Assembly: GCA_012064385.1 (NCBI GenBank)
Contig: QRDG01000410.1
Location: 215,801 to 279,800 of the forward strand
DNA from: Puccinellia tenuiflora
Lineage: Eukaryota > Streptophyta > Magnoliopsida > Poales > Poaceae
Length of the DNA: 64,000 nt
Reading direction: 5' to 3'
Part shown: positions 22,390-32,141 of the stretch, one piece after another
Position numbering within the stretch: the stretch's first letter is position 1
Layout: each line of letters starts with the position of its first letter
The notes under the pieces: model-generated
Seen by the model: only the letters and a program-made list of their open reading frames with translations
Database searches by the model: none
Told to the model about the DNA's origin: nothing
Translations under genes and position numbers: made by a program

Positions 22390-22746
22390 ACGACTGTACG
22401 GCCATCACACTTTCTGATTGGCTTCACCTCGATCCACTTGGTGAACTTGTCCACCATCACCAGGATGTGAGTCATATTACCTCGGGCAGGTTTGAATGGT
22501 CCCACCATATCCAGACACCACACTGCAAATGGCCAAGTGATGGGGATAGTCTTAAGAGCTGATGCCGGCATATGAATCTTGTGAGCAAATCTCTGACATC
22601 CTTCACATTTCCGGAAAAAGTCCTCTGCTTGCTGTAAAGCACTGGGCCAGTAGAATCCATATCGGAATGCTTTAGCCACTATAGCTCGGGAAGAGGCGTG
22701 ATGACCGCACTCCCCCTGGTGAATATCTCGAAGGATACTTTCTCCC
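22390..22746 (-). pseudogene. B integrase, N-terminal part
   Basis: Reads (minus) GESILRDIHQGECGHHASSR, with the His pair and the Cys pair (KCEGCQ) of the zinc-binding H2C2 domain, then WPFAVWCLDMVGPF with the first catalytic Asp and FTKWIEVKPIRK. It ends at the insertion of C. Upstream, the reading switches at 22746/22747 into A1 gag on the opposite strand, so the N-terminus and all other pol domains are gone. Confidence 0.88.
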
Positions 22747-24150
22747 TCCTCCCTGCACCCGTCGCGGGACCGTGCTGCCTCCTCGCTGGGCCGCCCTGCG
22801 CCCAGCCCGGCGACTGCGCTTCTCATGGCGCAGGAGCTGCTGCAGTACCGTCCCATGCCGGACGCTCAGGAGGCCTGGCTCAACCGCGTCTCCGAGCTCA
22901 TCGGCGCCGCTCGCGCCGCCGCACCTGCACCGTCTCGTTCCCTGGTTCCTTCTGCGCTCGTGGGGGATGTGGCGCACGGCGCACCTCCCGCACCTCCTCG
23001 TCACCCTGCACCCGCTCCAGCTCCACCGGTTCCGCCGCAACCTGCTCCAGCGGGGGCTCCTCCTCGCGACGGCCGCGCTGCATCACACGCGTCGTCGCCG
23101 CACGACTGCCAAATCGTGCAGCGAGCCCCTGAGGACGCACGCGTGAGCATCGAGCGCGGGCAGGAGCGCCGCAACCGCGCCGTCCAGGACGTCGCCACCG
23201 CCGGGCGCCACCTCCGCGCCACCCTTGCCAACGGCACGGTCACCTACGGCACGACGGTCGCGTTCACTCGCAGCCTCCGTCGCGTCGTCTGGCCGGTCAA
23301 GTTCAGGCCGGACCTCCCTCCGCGCTACGACGGCAAGAACAACCCCCTGGAGTTCCTGCAGCTCTACACTCTGGCCATTCAGGCTGCCGGGGGCGACGAC
23401 AGGGTCATGGCGAACTGGTTCCCCATGGCCCTCAAGGACTCTGCGTCCTCATGGCTCACCAACCTCCCCGCCGAGTCCATCAACACCTGGGAGGAGCTCT
23501 GCCGGTGCTTCGTCGCCAACTTCAAGGGCACATACGAGCGCGGCCTCACCTACAACGACCTCCGCCGTGCGTCAGAAGCCCGGCGAGACCCTCCGCAAGT
23601 ACATCCAGCGCTTCAGCCAAGTGCGCAACAAGATCCCCAATGCCACCGACGCGCAGGTCATTTCGGCCTTCCAGGCTGGGGTCACAGACGTGCGGATGCT
23701 CGAGAAGCTTGGCATCCATGACAACATCACCACCGTCGTCAAGCTCTTCGACTTGACGGACAAGTGCGCCAAGGCTGAAGAGGGCCGCTTGTTCGTCAAG
23801 AACGAGCCAGGGGACCCCGCCGAGGGGTCCAAGAAGAAGAAATCCTCGGAGAAGCGCAAGACTACTACTACAGTCCTCGTGGCAGAGCCCGACGGCAAGC
23901 AGCCTCGCCAAGCTGCCACTCCAGCCGCAGGACCTGAGAAGAAAGATGATCGTCCCTTCTGCATCTACCACAACAGGCATTCTAATGCCACCGAGGACTG
24001 CTACGACCTCAAGAGGCTTCGCGAGGCTCGCGAGGCTCGCGAGGCAAACGGAGGCCGCGGGGGGCGACGCTGGAACAACAACTACAACGACAACTACCAG
24101 CAGAACCCCCAGGCCAACGCCGTCCAGCCCGCGAACGACAACCTGCCTGC
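22747..24150 (+). pseudogene. A1 gag, 5'-truncated
   Basis: Begins inside gag (SLHPSRDRAASSLGRPAP). The retrotransposon gag domain spans about 23290-23700 (YTLAIQAAGGDDRVMANWF, SASSWLTNLPAESINTWEEL, FVANFKGTYERGL). A 2-nt deletion near 23570 shifts the frame after YNDLR; the gene continues in the next frame (KPGETLRKYIQRFSQVRNKI). Near 23956 is the Cys/His motif CIYHNRHSNATEDCYDLK, a zinc-knuckle-like variant. The start codon (compare 49860 in A2) is lost. Gag would form the particle that packages the RNA. Confidence 0.88.
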
Positions 24151-24159
24151 CAAGACTGA

Positions 24160-24958
24160 CGAGGGCTACCAGGTGCCTCACGGGGCCGCTTGCATCCTCG
24201 GCGGGGCTCAGGCCCCTCGCTCCAACCGCCACTTCAAGCAACTCGCTCGCGAGGTCGCGGCAGCCCTTCCTGGAGTCGAGGCCTCCAGGCCCCTCAAGTG
24301 GTCCCAGTGCCCCATCACCTTCGACTCCAGCGACCACCCCAAGTCCACTTCGACTGTTGGCACCATCCCGCTGGTCTGCACCCCCACCATCAACAACATC
24401 GCCGTCTCTAAGACGCTCATTGATGGGGGTGCCGGCCTCAACGTCATCTCCGTCGAGACATTCGAGAAGCTGCAGGTGCCCTACGAGCGGCTCATGCCCA
24501 CCAGGCCCTTCTCGGGAGTGACAGAGGGCCTTACCACCCCTTTGGGGCAGGTGAGGCTCGCCGTCACTTTCGGCACCCAGGCCAACTACCGCACCGAGCT
24601 GATCGACTTCGACGTCGCGCACATCGGCCTGCCCTACAACGCCATACTCGGCTACCCCGCCCTCGCCAAGTTCATGGCGGTGACCCACCATGCCTACAAC
24701 CTCGTCAAGCTCCTTGGCTCGGGTGGCACCATTATTATCCGCGGCATGGTCTCGGACGCCCTGTACGCTGTGCAAGCGGCCTACAAGGCTGCCGCGGTGG
24801 CGTCACCCCGCTGACGAGGATGAGAAGCCCCTCCCGAGGCCCCCGCGAAGAAGAAGCAGCTGTTCTCTCAGGAGAAGGCCGCGACAAAGCAAGTGCCTCT
24901 TGAGGCAAACGGCTCGGGGGCTAGCGTCACCATCGGCGCCAACCTGCCTCCCAAATAG
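24160..24958 (+). pseudogene. A1 aspartic protease region
   Basis: Same frame as the second gag frame. Protease-like part with VSKTLIDGGAGLNVIS (catalytic D-G-G variant of D-T/S-G) at about 24400 and GLPYNAILGYPALAKF. An extra C near 24808 shifts the frame to a stop at 24814; the other frame runs to a TAG at 24956-24958 (GANLPPK stop), also present in A2 at 46935-46933. Confidence 0.8.
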
Positions 24959-25533
24959 GAAAGCGCGCTCGTCGCCTTCCTCAGGGCAAATTCTGACATG
25001 TTCGCATGGACAACCGTCAGATATGTCCGGAGTACCGAGGGAGGTGATCGAGCACCACTTAGCCGTGTGTCCAAACGCATGCCTCGTCAAGCAAAAGCGC
25101 GGCGCCAGGCGCCAGAGAAGCAAGACTTCATCATCAAGGAAGTAGACAAGCTGAAGAAGGCCAGCATCATCAAGGAAGTGGTCCACCCCACTTGGCTCGC
25201 CAACGGTGTGGTCGTCCCCAAGCGCACCGGAGGAAGCCGCCTCTGCATCGACTTCACCGACCTCAACAAGGCCTACCCCAAGGACCCCGATCCCCTCCCG
25301 AGGATCGACCAGATCGTGGACTTTCCAGCGCCTCATGAGGATCGCCCTGGGGGCTTAAATGGGGAGGAATGCAGAGGCCTACGTCGACGACATTGTGGTC
25401 AAGACTCGCGAGAAGGACACACTCATCAAGGACCTCGAGGAGACCTTCGCCAACCTGCGCAAGGTCAACATCAAGCTGAACCCCGCCAAGTGCGTCTTCG
25501 GGGTCCCTTCAGGCAAGCTCCTCGGGTTCCTGG
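24959..25533 (+). pseudogene. A1 reverse transcriptase, N-terminal part, with core deletion
   Basis: Shows FIIKEVDKLKKASIIKEVVH, PTWLANGVVVPKRTGGSRLC and DFTDLNKAYPKD of gypsy RT, then a junction at about 25318-25326. Compared with A2, 161 bp are missing with a shared ACT at the break, removing the catalytic region with FLDAFSGYHQI and MPFGLKNVGA. The YVDDIVVKTRE motif follows at about 25379. An earlier frameshift lies near 25010. The frame stops being read at the D insertion (25534) and resumes at 34048. Confidence 0.88.
25529..25533. repeat. D target-site duplication, left copy CCTGG
   Basis: Repeated at 34043-34047. Removing D plus one copy restores the A1 frame GKLLGFLV-SHRGIEANPDKIKA. 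Confidence 0.93.
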
Positions 25534-27432
25534 TGATGGGGTCGCAGCATGGAAAACAAAAATTTTCTACGCGGCAAAGCGGAATAAACCCCAAGGATCT
25601 AGATCATCGAGATGAAGATAGCGAAGATGAGATCCAATCTCTTACCCTCGAAGATCAACAAACGCGTTTTGTCGGTGCAGGGGTTGGCTAGTCGATCCCC
25701 GCAACTAGACTCGTCTAGTCGCGAGGAGATGTATTATCCTCGAGATCCAATCCGGTGAAGTGCGGCAACGGGCAGCACCTCCGCGGCGTCCACACGTACA
25801 GCTCGATGAAGACGTCGACTCCTTGATCCCGCAAGCGAGACGACGTGGCCTTGATGATCTCAGCAGCACGACGGTAGTGCCGGTGATGATGACGATCTCC
25901 GCACGCGAGGCTTGGCCAAACCAAGAGAGGGGAGAGGGAGAGGAGATGGTGGCGCAGCCCCTAGGGCTAGGGGGTGCGGCTAGGTGTGGTGGTGAGGCGG
26001 CGGCAGCCCTTCGGGGAGAAGGGGTGCGGCTAGGGTAGAGGGAGAGAGGGAGAGGGGGGTGCGGCTAGGGCTTCCTCCAAGGATGTGTTGCGCCCCCCCC
26101 CTTTCCCCTCCTTTATATAGGTGGCGGCTAGGTCAAGGGGAGGGGGCCGGCCGGCCCCTCCTTACTTGCCCCCCAAGTTGGAGTCCAACAAGGACTCCTC
26201 CTTGGGCCCCTTTCCTAAAGGGTTGGGAGCCCACCTCCTAGTCCAACTAGGAGTGGGACTCCCCTCCTATGCCGCACCAGCCCATGGGCTTAGGTGGTGC
26301 GCCCCACCTAGTGGTGGCAGCACCCCTTTGCACCATGTGGGCCCCATACAATTTATGCGGTCCCACTTCTAGACTCTTCTAGAACATTCCGGAACCTTCC
26401 GGTACCCTTTAAATAATTTCCGGAACTTTTCCGAAACCTCCGGAAACCACTTTCCATATATGAATCTTATTCTCCGGACTCCTCCGGAACTCCTCGTGAT
26501 GTCCGGGATCCCATCCGAGACTCCGAATCACCATTCGTTCACGTCATCATTTAATTCATCGCAAAACCTAATTTCATCGGAACGTTAAGTGTGTGACCCT
26601 ACGGGTTCGAGAATGCATAGACATGATCATATCAATAATTAATAGCGGGACCGGGATGTCCATATTAATTCCTATACACTCAACGAAAACCTTTTCTCGA
26701 TTGAACCACGATGCCGGAGATTCAATTAATCTCATATACGATTCCCTTTGTCTCACGATATTTTACTTGCCCGAGATATAATCGTTGACATCCCCATGTC
26801 CAGTTTAATCTCGTTACCGGCAAGTTCTCTTTACTCGTCCATAATATAGGATCCCGGTGATTACAACTTAATCACATGTCTGCAGACTCTTGATGCTATA
26901 TTACCGAGAAGGCCTGGAGATATCTTCTCCGTCACAAGGAGGGACAAATTCCACTCTCGATACATATCACCCAACAACCCACCATCGGAGATACCTGAAA
27001 GCCACCTTTATAATCACCCAGTTACGAAGTGACGTTTGATGTCCACAAAGTATTCCTCCAGTGAACGGGAGTGATATAATCTCATGGTCTAAGGAAACTA
27101 TATTTGGCATATTAAAAGTGTTGACAACAAAACTTTTGTGACACGATTAATTGCAACTCTTTATTTGGGTCATGTCCATCACACCATTACTCCTAATGAT
27201 ATGACTCCGTTATCAAGTGACTATAACAAGTCCATAGTTAGGAAACTCTAACTATCTCTTGATCAACGAACTAGTCCTGTAGAGGCTCACTAGGGACTCC
27301 GGGTGTTTATATTCCACACATGTATTATGTTTCCATTTAATACAATTATAGCATGGATAATAAACTATTACCATAAACTTGAATATGCTTAATAAACCAT
27401 TTTATTATTGCCTCTAGGGCATATTCCCAACA
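25534..27432 (-). repeat. D 3' LTR
   Basis: On minus starts TGTTGGGAATATGCC at 27432 and ends CCCCATCA at 25534. The TATA box (TATATAAAG on minus) is at about 26118-26110. HSE-like arrays are at 26367-26399 and 26418-26445. Confidence 0.92.
26367..26445. promoter_or_regulatory. Heat-shock-element-like array in the D 3' LTR
   Basis: At 26367-26399 TTC and GAA alternate with 2-bp gaps for seven units, one unit with a mismatch (GAC). At 26418-26445 six units follow, two of them with one mismatch. This is the n-GAA-n repeat bound by plant heat-shock factors. Array visible; binding inferred. Confidence 0.7.
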
Positions 27433-30250
27433 GTCTCCCACTTGCACTAGAGTCAATAATCTAGTTTACATTTCCTCGATCCAACACCCATGGAGTCTCA
27501 CTCATGAAGTCTCAGTGCTGATCATGTTTGCTTGTGGAAGAGGTTCCGTCCGTACTCTGTACCTTTACAGTTCTTTATGTCCTTTGCAAAATTGTAACTG
27601 TCACCTAATTTGACATTACTTTATCATCATATGATAAACTTCCTATCATCCCATGATAAAACCATTATCATATAATGCATATAATATGTTTGGTTATAGA
27701 GTGAGATAATCATATCCTTTCATGCCATATGTATGATTAGTCAAAAGGACTTTCTCATAACACATGCATCTGGAACTCACTCAATCTTGAAACATCTTTC
27801 TCAAACCAAAATATTATATCTTATTTCAATCCTTGAATTAACCATATACTCCTATATGTTGTAGACTTAACAAATCAACAGTGAACCTTGTCACTTTGAC
27901 ATTTCCGATCATGCTTTCGCTGTGCTACTCTGCTATTAAGAGATCTCTAATTTAGTCTGGCTTTATGACTTCAACCAAGTCCACCATCTTCTAAATTTAT
28001 CTCAATTTCATGAAAAATGACTCCTCATTCAACATGTTCTTACAATTAAGAACTTGGGTCACATATCGTCATATACAAACATATGGTTCTTATATGTTGA
28101 GATCTATGAACAATTCATATTGAATTCCAACATATCCTCCAACCATCAATTTTGTACTGAGTTCTCTAACTCAATGCTTCACCTATATATCACAATGAGA
28201 TGAACCAGTCTTCTCTTATTTCATTTTGAACTCCTTCAAAAACTTGTATAGGTAAAACACTCTGACTTTAATGTTTATCAAACTTATCTATCCACCATAG
28301 ATACATTCATCTACATGAATATTTGACGTTCAAACTAACTTCATAAGTTATGCATTGGTCCATGACAACATTTACAACATTTATGAAATCTCCATTTCAT
28401 TCAAACACTATGTTGTAAACTCCCACTCAAATATACCTCATACACATATTAAATTGTGAAAACACAGTGGCTCCCACTCAGAAATATGTTATCTTTATAT
28501 TTGACCATGATTTAACTAGCTCCCACTCAAACATATGTCACCACATATTTTGATTATGGAAATTAATTTCTGCTCTAACTTAATATATGTCACCACATAT
28601 CTTAATTAGATCTCACTCAGTTTCTTATGCACTTTCTCGACACTTTGGACTCCTCCAAAACTCTTAACCCTTAAGATTCGAGAACTCATATACGAAACAC
28701 CAGCACTTTGCTAGTTCTAAGTTTTATTTATTCCACGCAAACTCTTTTGCCAAAATAAATATGTGAAACATTCTTTTCACAAAATCAAGCAACGATTACT
28801 TTATGATTTAAACTTAAATTGGAATGACTCTTAGTCACTTTCGTATTTAAAGTTTCTATTTCTTCTTTTGTAGTTTTGTAGGTATGTCTTGTTTCTCAAA
28901 CATGACAAGCAAATCATGAATATTATTTTGCAACTTTTGACAAAATTCATACTCTTGAATCCTACTTCTCTTTAGACAAGCTAAACCAAAATTCAATGAT
29001 CACCATCATCAAAACCTTTATGTGTCAAGTTTTAACCAACATAGCACTTTACATATGTGCCACTTGATACATAAACATGCAAGGTTTAAGCTTTCTAAAA
29101 CTTTATTCCAACAATTCTTTTCACCATGAAACCATTTCACGATAAATCCACTAAAACACATAACACAACCAAACACATTGGTTTGTTCCTTTTAGTCTCA
29201 CATTGTGGAATCTCTATTCATAATCTCATATGAACATTCTACAAAACTTTATTTGCTTTGGCTTTTTAATTATCTCATAATCATTGAAACCATTATTTTA
29301 CATAACTCATATGCAAAATGCAAATCATTAAATAGATCCTTTATTTAAAACAGGAGTGTTATCAAAAATAAATCTAAATGATACTAATGAAACCTTAAAA
29401 CCAAGAACCCTTTGTTTATGACCACATGATATCAAATATAATGTGACTACAATACTTTAGGTTTATCAAAACACCTTTTGAATAATCTCTAAACATTGTA
29501 ATTTGTGATAACACTTGTCACAAGTCACCATACTAAACAATAACTCAAATATTTTGTCTCTTTTGATCAAATCGAAAAGACTCAATTATCTTGTTAACTT
29601 AATATCCTCTACTTCCATAAAACTCATCATGACATGAATAAATACTCCTATTTACTCATCCATAATAAAATAATGATGTCTTTTATTTACTGAAAAATAC
29701 AACCAACACTTGTGTTTATTTTCAGCAACTCATGGCATTTTCAGAAAATGGCATTTTTAATCACACTACTTAGTGATGCGCATCAACATGCTCTTCAGCA
29801 CTAATAGTACAATTAAAACAATTCTCATCATTAAGTATTGGATATTTTAGTATGTCTTTATTTTATAAGTGTTTAACTAATTATCGTTTAAATCTAGCAA
29901 AGGACAATAATCTCATAATCGAAACGTGATCTCCAAAAAGGATTACTCATGAAAATAGAACAACCACTTGTCTTTAACATGAATGACCGTCTCACAAACC
30001 GAGACACACTAATTTAAGATCACACTTAATTCGATTACAAAACTCATTCAAATCCTCTAATTTAAAACGATAAATGTAGAAGTAGAACATCGCCAGCATC
30101 AACTCCTTGATTGCCATCTCCCGCGAAATCCACTCAGTCCCTCCATGCACTTCTCAAACGGCAGGCCCTGTTTTCATAAAACAGCACAAGTATCAAATAC
30201 TTAGCTCACCATAAGTGTAAATGGGACATTAAACATTTATAACTAGTATA
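27433..30250 (-). other. D 3' internal region, non-coding, with repeated PPT-like motifs
   Basis: 2.8 kb of AT-rich DNA with no frame longer than background. The polypurine tract beside the LTR (AAGTGGGAGAC on minus) is at about 27433-27443. Its core AGTGGGAG recurs on minus at 28420-28427, 28471-28478 and 28520-28527, about 50 bp apart. Pol is absent without an obvious scar. Confidence 0.75.
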
Positions 30251-30880
30251 TCAAAATATACCTTCTGCGTTGACTACCTCTCCTGCTATGGGTTCCACTT
30301 TAACTTGACTCAGCTGCGAAATGAACTCACAGAAAGTGATCGAATCCCTTCCCATGACATAGTTCTTCACATAATCCTTATAGCTGGGGGGAAGCGAACG
30401 CAGCACCCCATCTATTGCCATCTCGTCAGTTATTTCATGGTTCCAAACATCCACCATAGTATAATACAGCCGGTGCATCTTACTTAGGTGCTGTTCCAAG
30501 CAAGTGTTTTCTTCCATCTTAGTTGAAAGAAATTCATCCAGGCATTCAAACCTTGCAACTCTAACTTGTGCTATGAACCTTTGTTTCAGCTCATCGACAA
30601 TCTCCATTGCGCTCAAGTTTCCAAATTGTCTACCAAGGTTAGAATCCATGAAGGTGCATATCAGCCACTCGACTCTCAAGTAGGTGGTCTTTTGATCATA
30701 CCACTCCATATACCCTTCATAGTCAACAGTAACATCAGGGCGTTTTTCTAAAGCTTCATCTATCACGTAGAGCTCATCATTGTCGAATAGGGCTTTTCTC
30801 AGACGCATGTACCACTCAGCAAAGTTGGACCCATCTAGACGCAGCTCCTCAGCAAGAAACATACTACTGTAGTCTCCCAT
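30251..30880 (-). CDS. Copia-type gag protein of element D
   Basis: 209 codons, open from MGDYSSMFLAEELRLDG. The fold pattern matches plant Copia gag: LDGSNFAEWYMRLRKALF at the N-terminus, then LEQHLSKMHRLYYTMVD and VLRSLPPSYKDYVKNY, typical of the gag/UBN2 family. It ends EVVNAEGIF without the zinc knuckle seen in full-length Copia gag, so it is either a shortened gag or the first exon of one. The frame is intact, as expected for a young element. It is the only intact full-length frame seen in the window. Expected role: RNA packaging and particle assembly, probably with an autonomous relative's proteins. Confidence 0.85.
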   Translation of the reverse strand: MGDYSSMFLAEELRLDGSNFAEWYMRLRKALFDNDELYVIDEALEKRPDVTVDYEGYMEWYDQKTTYLRVEWLICTFMDSNLGRQFGNLSAMEIVDELKQRFIAQVRVARFECLDEFLSTKMEENTCLEQHLSKMHRLYYTMVDVWNHEITDEMAIDGVLRSLPPSYKDYVKNYVMGRDSITFCEFISQLSQVKVEPIAGEVVNAEGIF

Positions 30881-32128
30881 GATCTACAAGGATTTTGCAA
30901 AGACATCTTTAGGACACTTGTTTATGATAATTTTAGTTCAATTTAATCAAATTAACGAACTCCCACTAAACTCAACATCTCTCCGGTTGATTAGTGACAC
31001 ACGATCCAAATCCACTACACCACCACCGATCATCACGTGAGATGATGTAGCTTCAATGGTGAACAACTCAGTGTTGATCATATCATTCATATGACTCGTG
31101 TTTAACCTTTCGGTTCCGTGTTCCCGAGGCCATGTCTGTACATGCTAGGCTCGTCAAGACAACCGTAGTATTTCTGCTTGTGCAAACTGGCTTGCACCCG
31201 TTGTATGTGAACGTTGAGTCTACCACACCCGATCATCACGTGATGCTTCGAACGACGAACTTTCGCAACGGCGCATACTAGGGGAGAACACTTAATTATC
31301 TTGATATTAACATGAGAGATCACCTTATCATGCTACCGTCGCGATCACATCAAAGCATAACAATAAGGTGCATAAAAGGGATTAACATCACATGCAATTC
31401 ATAATTGTGATATGATATGGCCTTTCTTCATATGCTCTTAGATCTCCATCTTCAAAGCACCGGCAAGATCTCCATCTCCGGCATGATCTCCATCATCTTG
31501 GCGCCATCACCATGGTTGTCCACCAATTATTGCAACTACAACTAATGCTACTCTTAGCAATAAAGCAAAGCAAATTACATGGTGATTTCATTGACACGCA
31601 GGTCACATAAAATAATAGACAACCATATGGCTCCTGCCGGTTGCCGTACTCGTCGACATGCAAGTCGCGAAACATTACAAACATGATCATTGCATACATT
31701 ATCACAAATCACATTGGCCATATCACATCACTTGACCCCCTCTGCAAAAACAAGTTAGACGCCTCTACTTTGTTTATGCAAATTTTACGTGGCTTGGGTC
31801 AACGAGTTAGAACCGTTCTAATCTACGCAAAAACCACAACGGTGATATAATAGTTGCTTATTTACTCATCCTTTTGAAAGGCCTTCCATTGAAAATTGCA
31901 TCCTCACTAAAGCAAGAGAAACAGACACCCGCCAGCCACTTATGCAAAACAAGTTGCATGTCAGTCGTGGAACCGGTCTCTCGTGCGTGGACGAGTAAGG
32001 TTGGTCCGGGCCGCTTCAATCTCACAATACCGCAAAGATGCAAAGTGCACGCGAGAAGGTAGCAACATAAAATATCAACGCCCACAACTCCTTGTGTTCT
32101 AATCGCATCAACACCTACGACGATCTAG
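30881..32128 (-). other. D leader between primer-binding site and gag
   Basis: 1.2 kb of untranslated leader with no frame. CGATCATCACGTGA occurs twice (about 31027 and 31229), and another AGTGGGAG motif is at 30960-30967. Likely holds packaging and dimerisation signals; this is inferred from position. Confidence 0.6.
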
Positions 32129-32140
32129 GCTCTGATACCA
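32129..32140 (-). other. D primer-binding site (initiator tRNA-Met)
   Basis: TGGTATCAGAGC on minus, 1 nt from the right LTR, as usual for Copia elements. Confidence 0.88.
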
Positions 32141-32141
32141 C

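Larger units (their letters stand above)
4998..22746 (-). mobile_element. Gypsy element B, 5'-truncated, inserted in the A1 5' LTR (minus strand)
   Basis: Second gypsy family. On the minus strand: integrase (22746 to 22390, then after element C 12525 to 11776), non-coding DNA with tandem repeats (11775-10953), an antisense multi-exon gene (plus strand, 6480-10952), polypurine tract (5935-5920) and 3' LTR (5919-4998). The 5' LTR, gag, protease, reverse transcriptase and RNase H are missing: at 22746/22747 the sequence switches inside the integrase zinc-binding region to A1 gag. The left edge is precise against A1 (CAAAG before TGTTGTGG); with the right end gone, the TSD cannot be tested. Confidence 0.88.

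Noticed and set aside
27600..30240. Possible decayed pol of D
   Set aside because: No RT, integrase or protease motif found in any frame on either strand; treated as non-coding.
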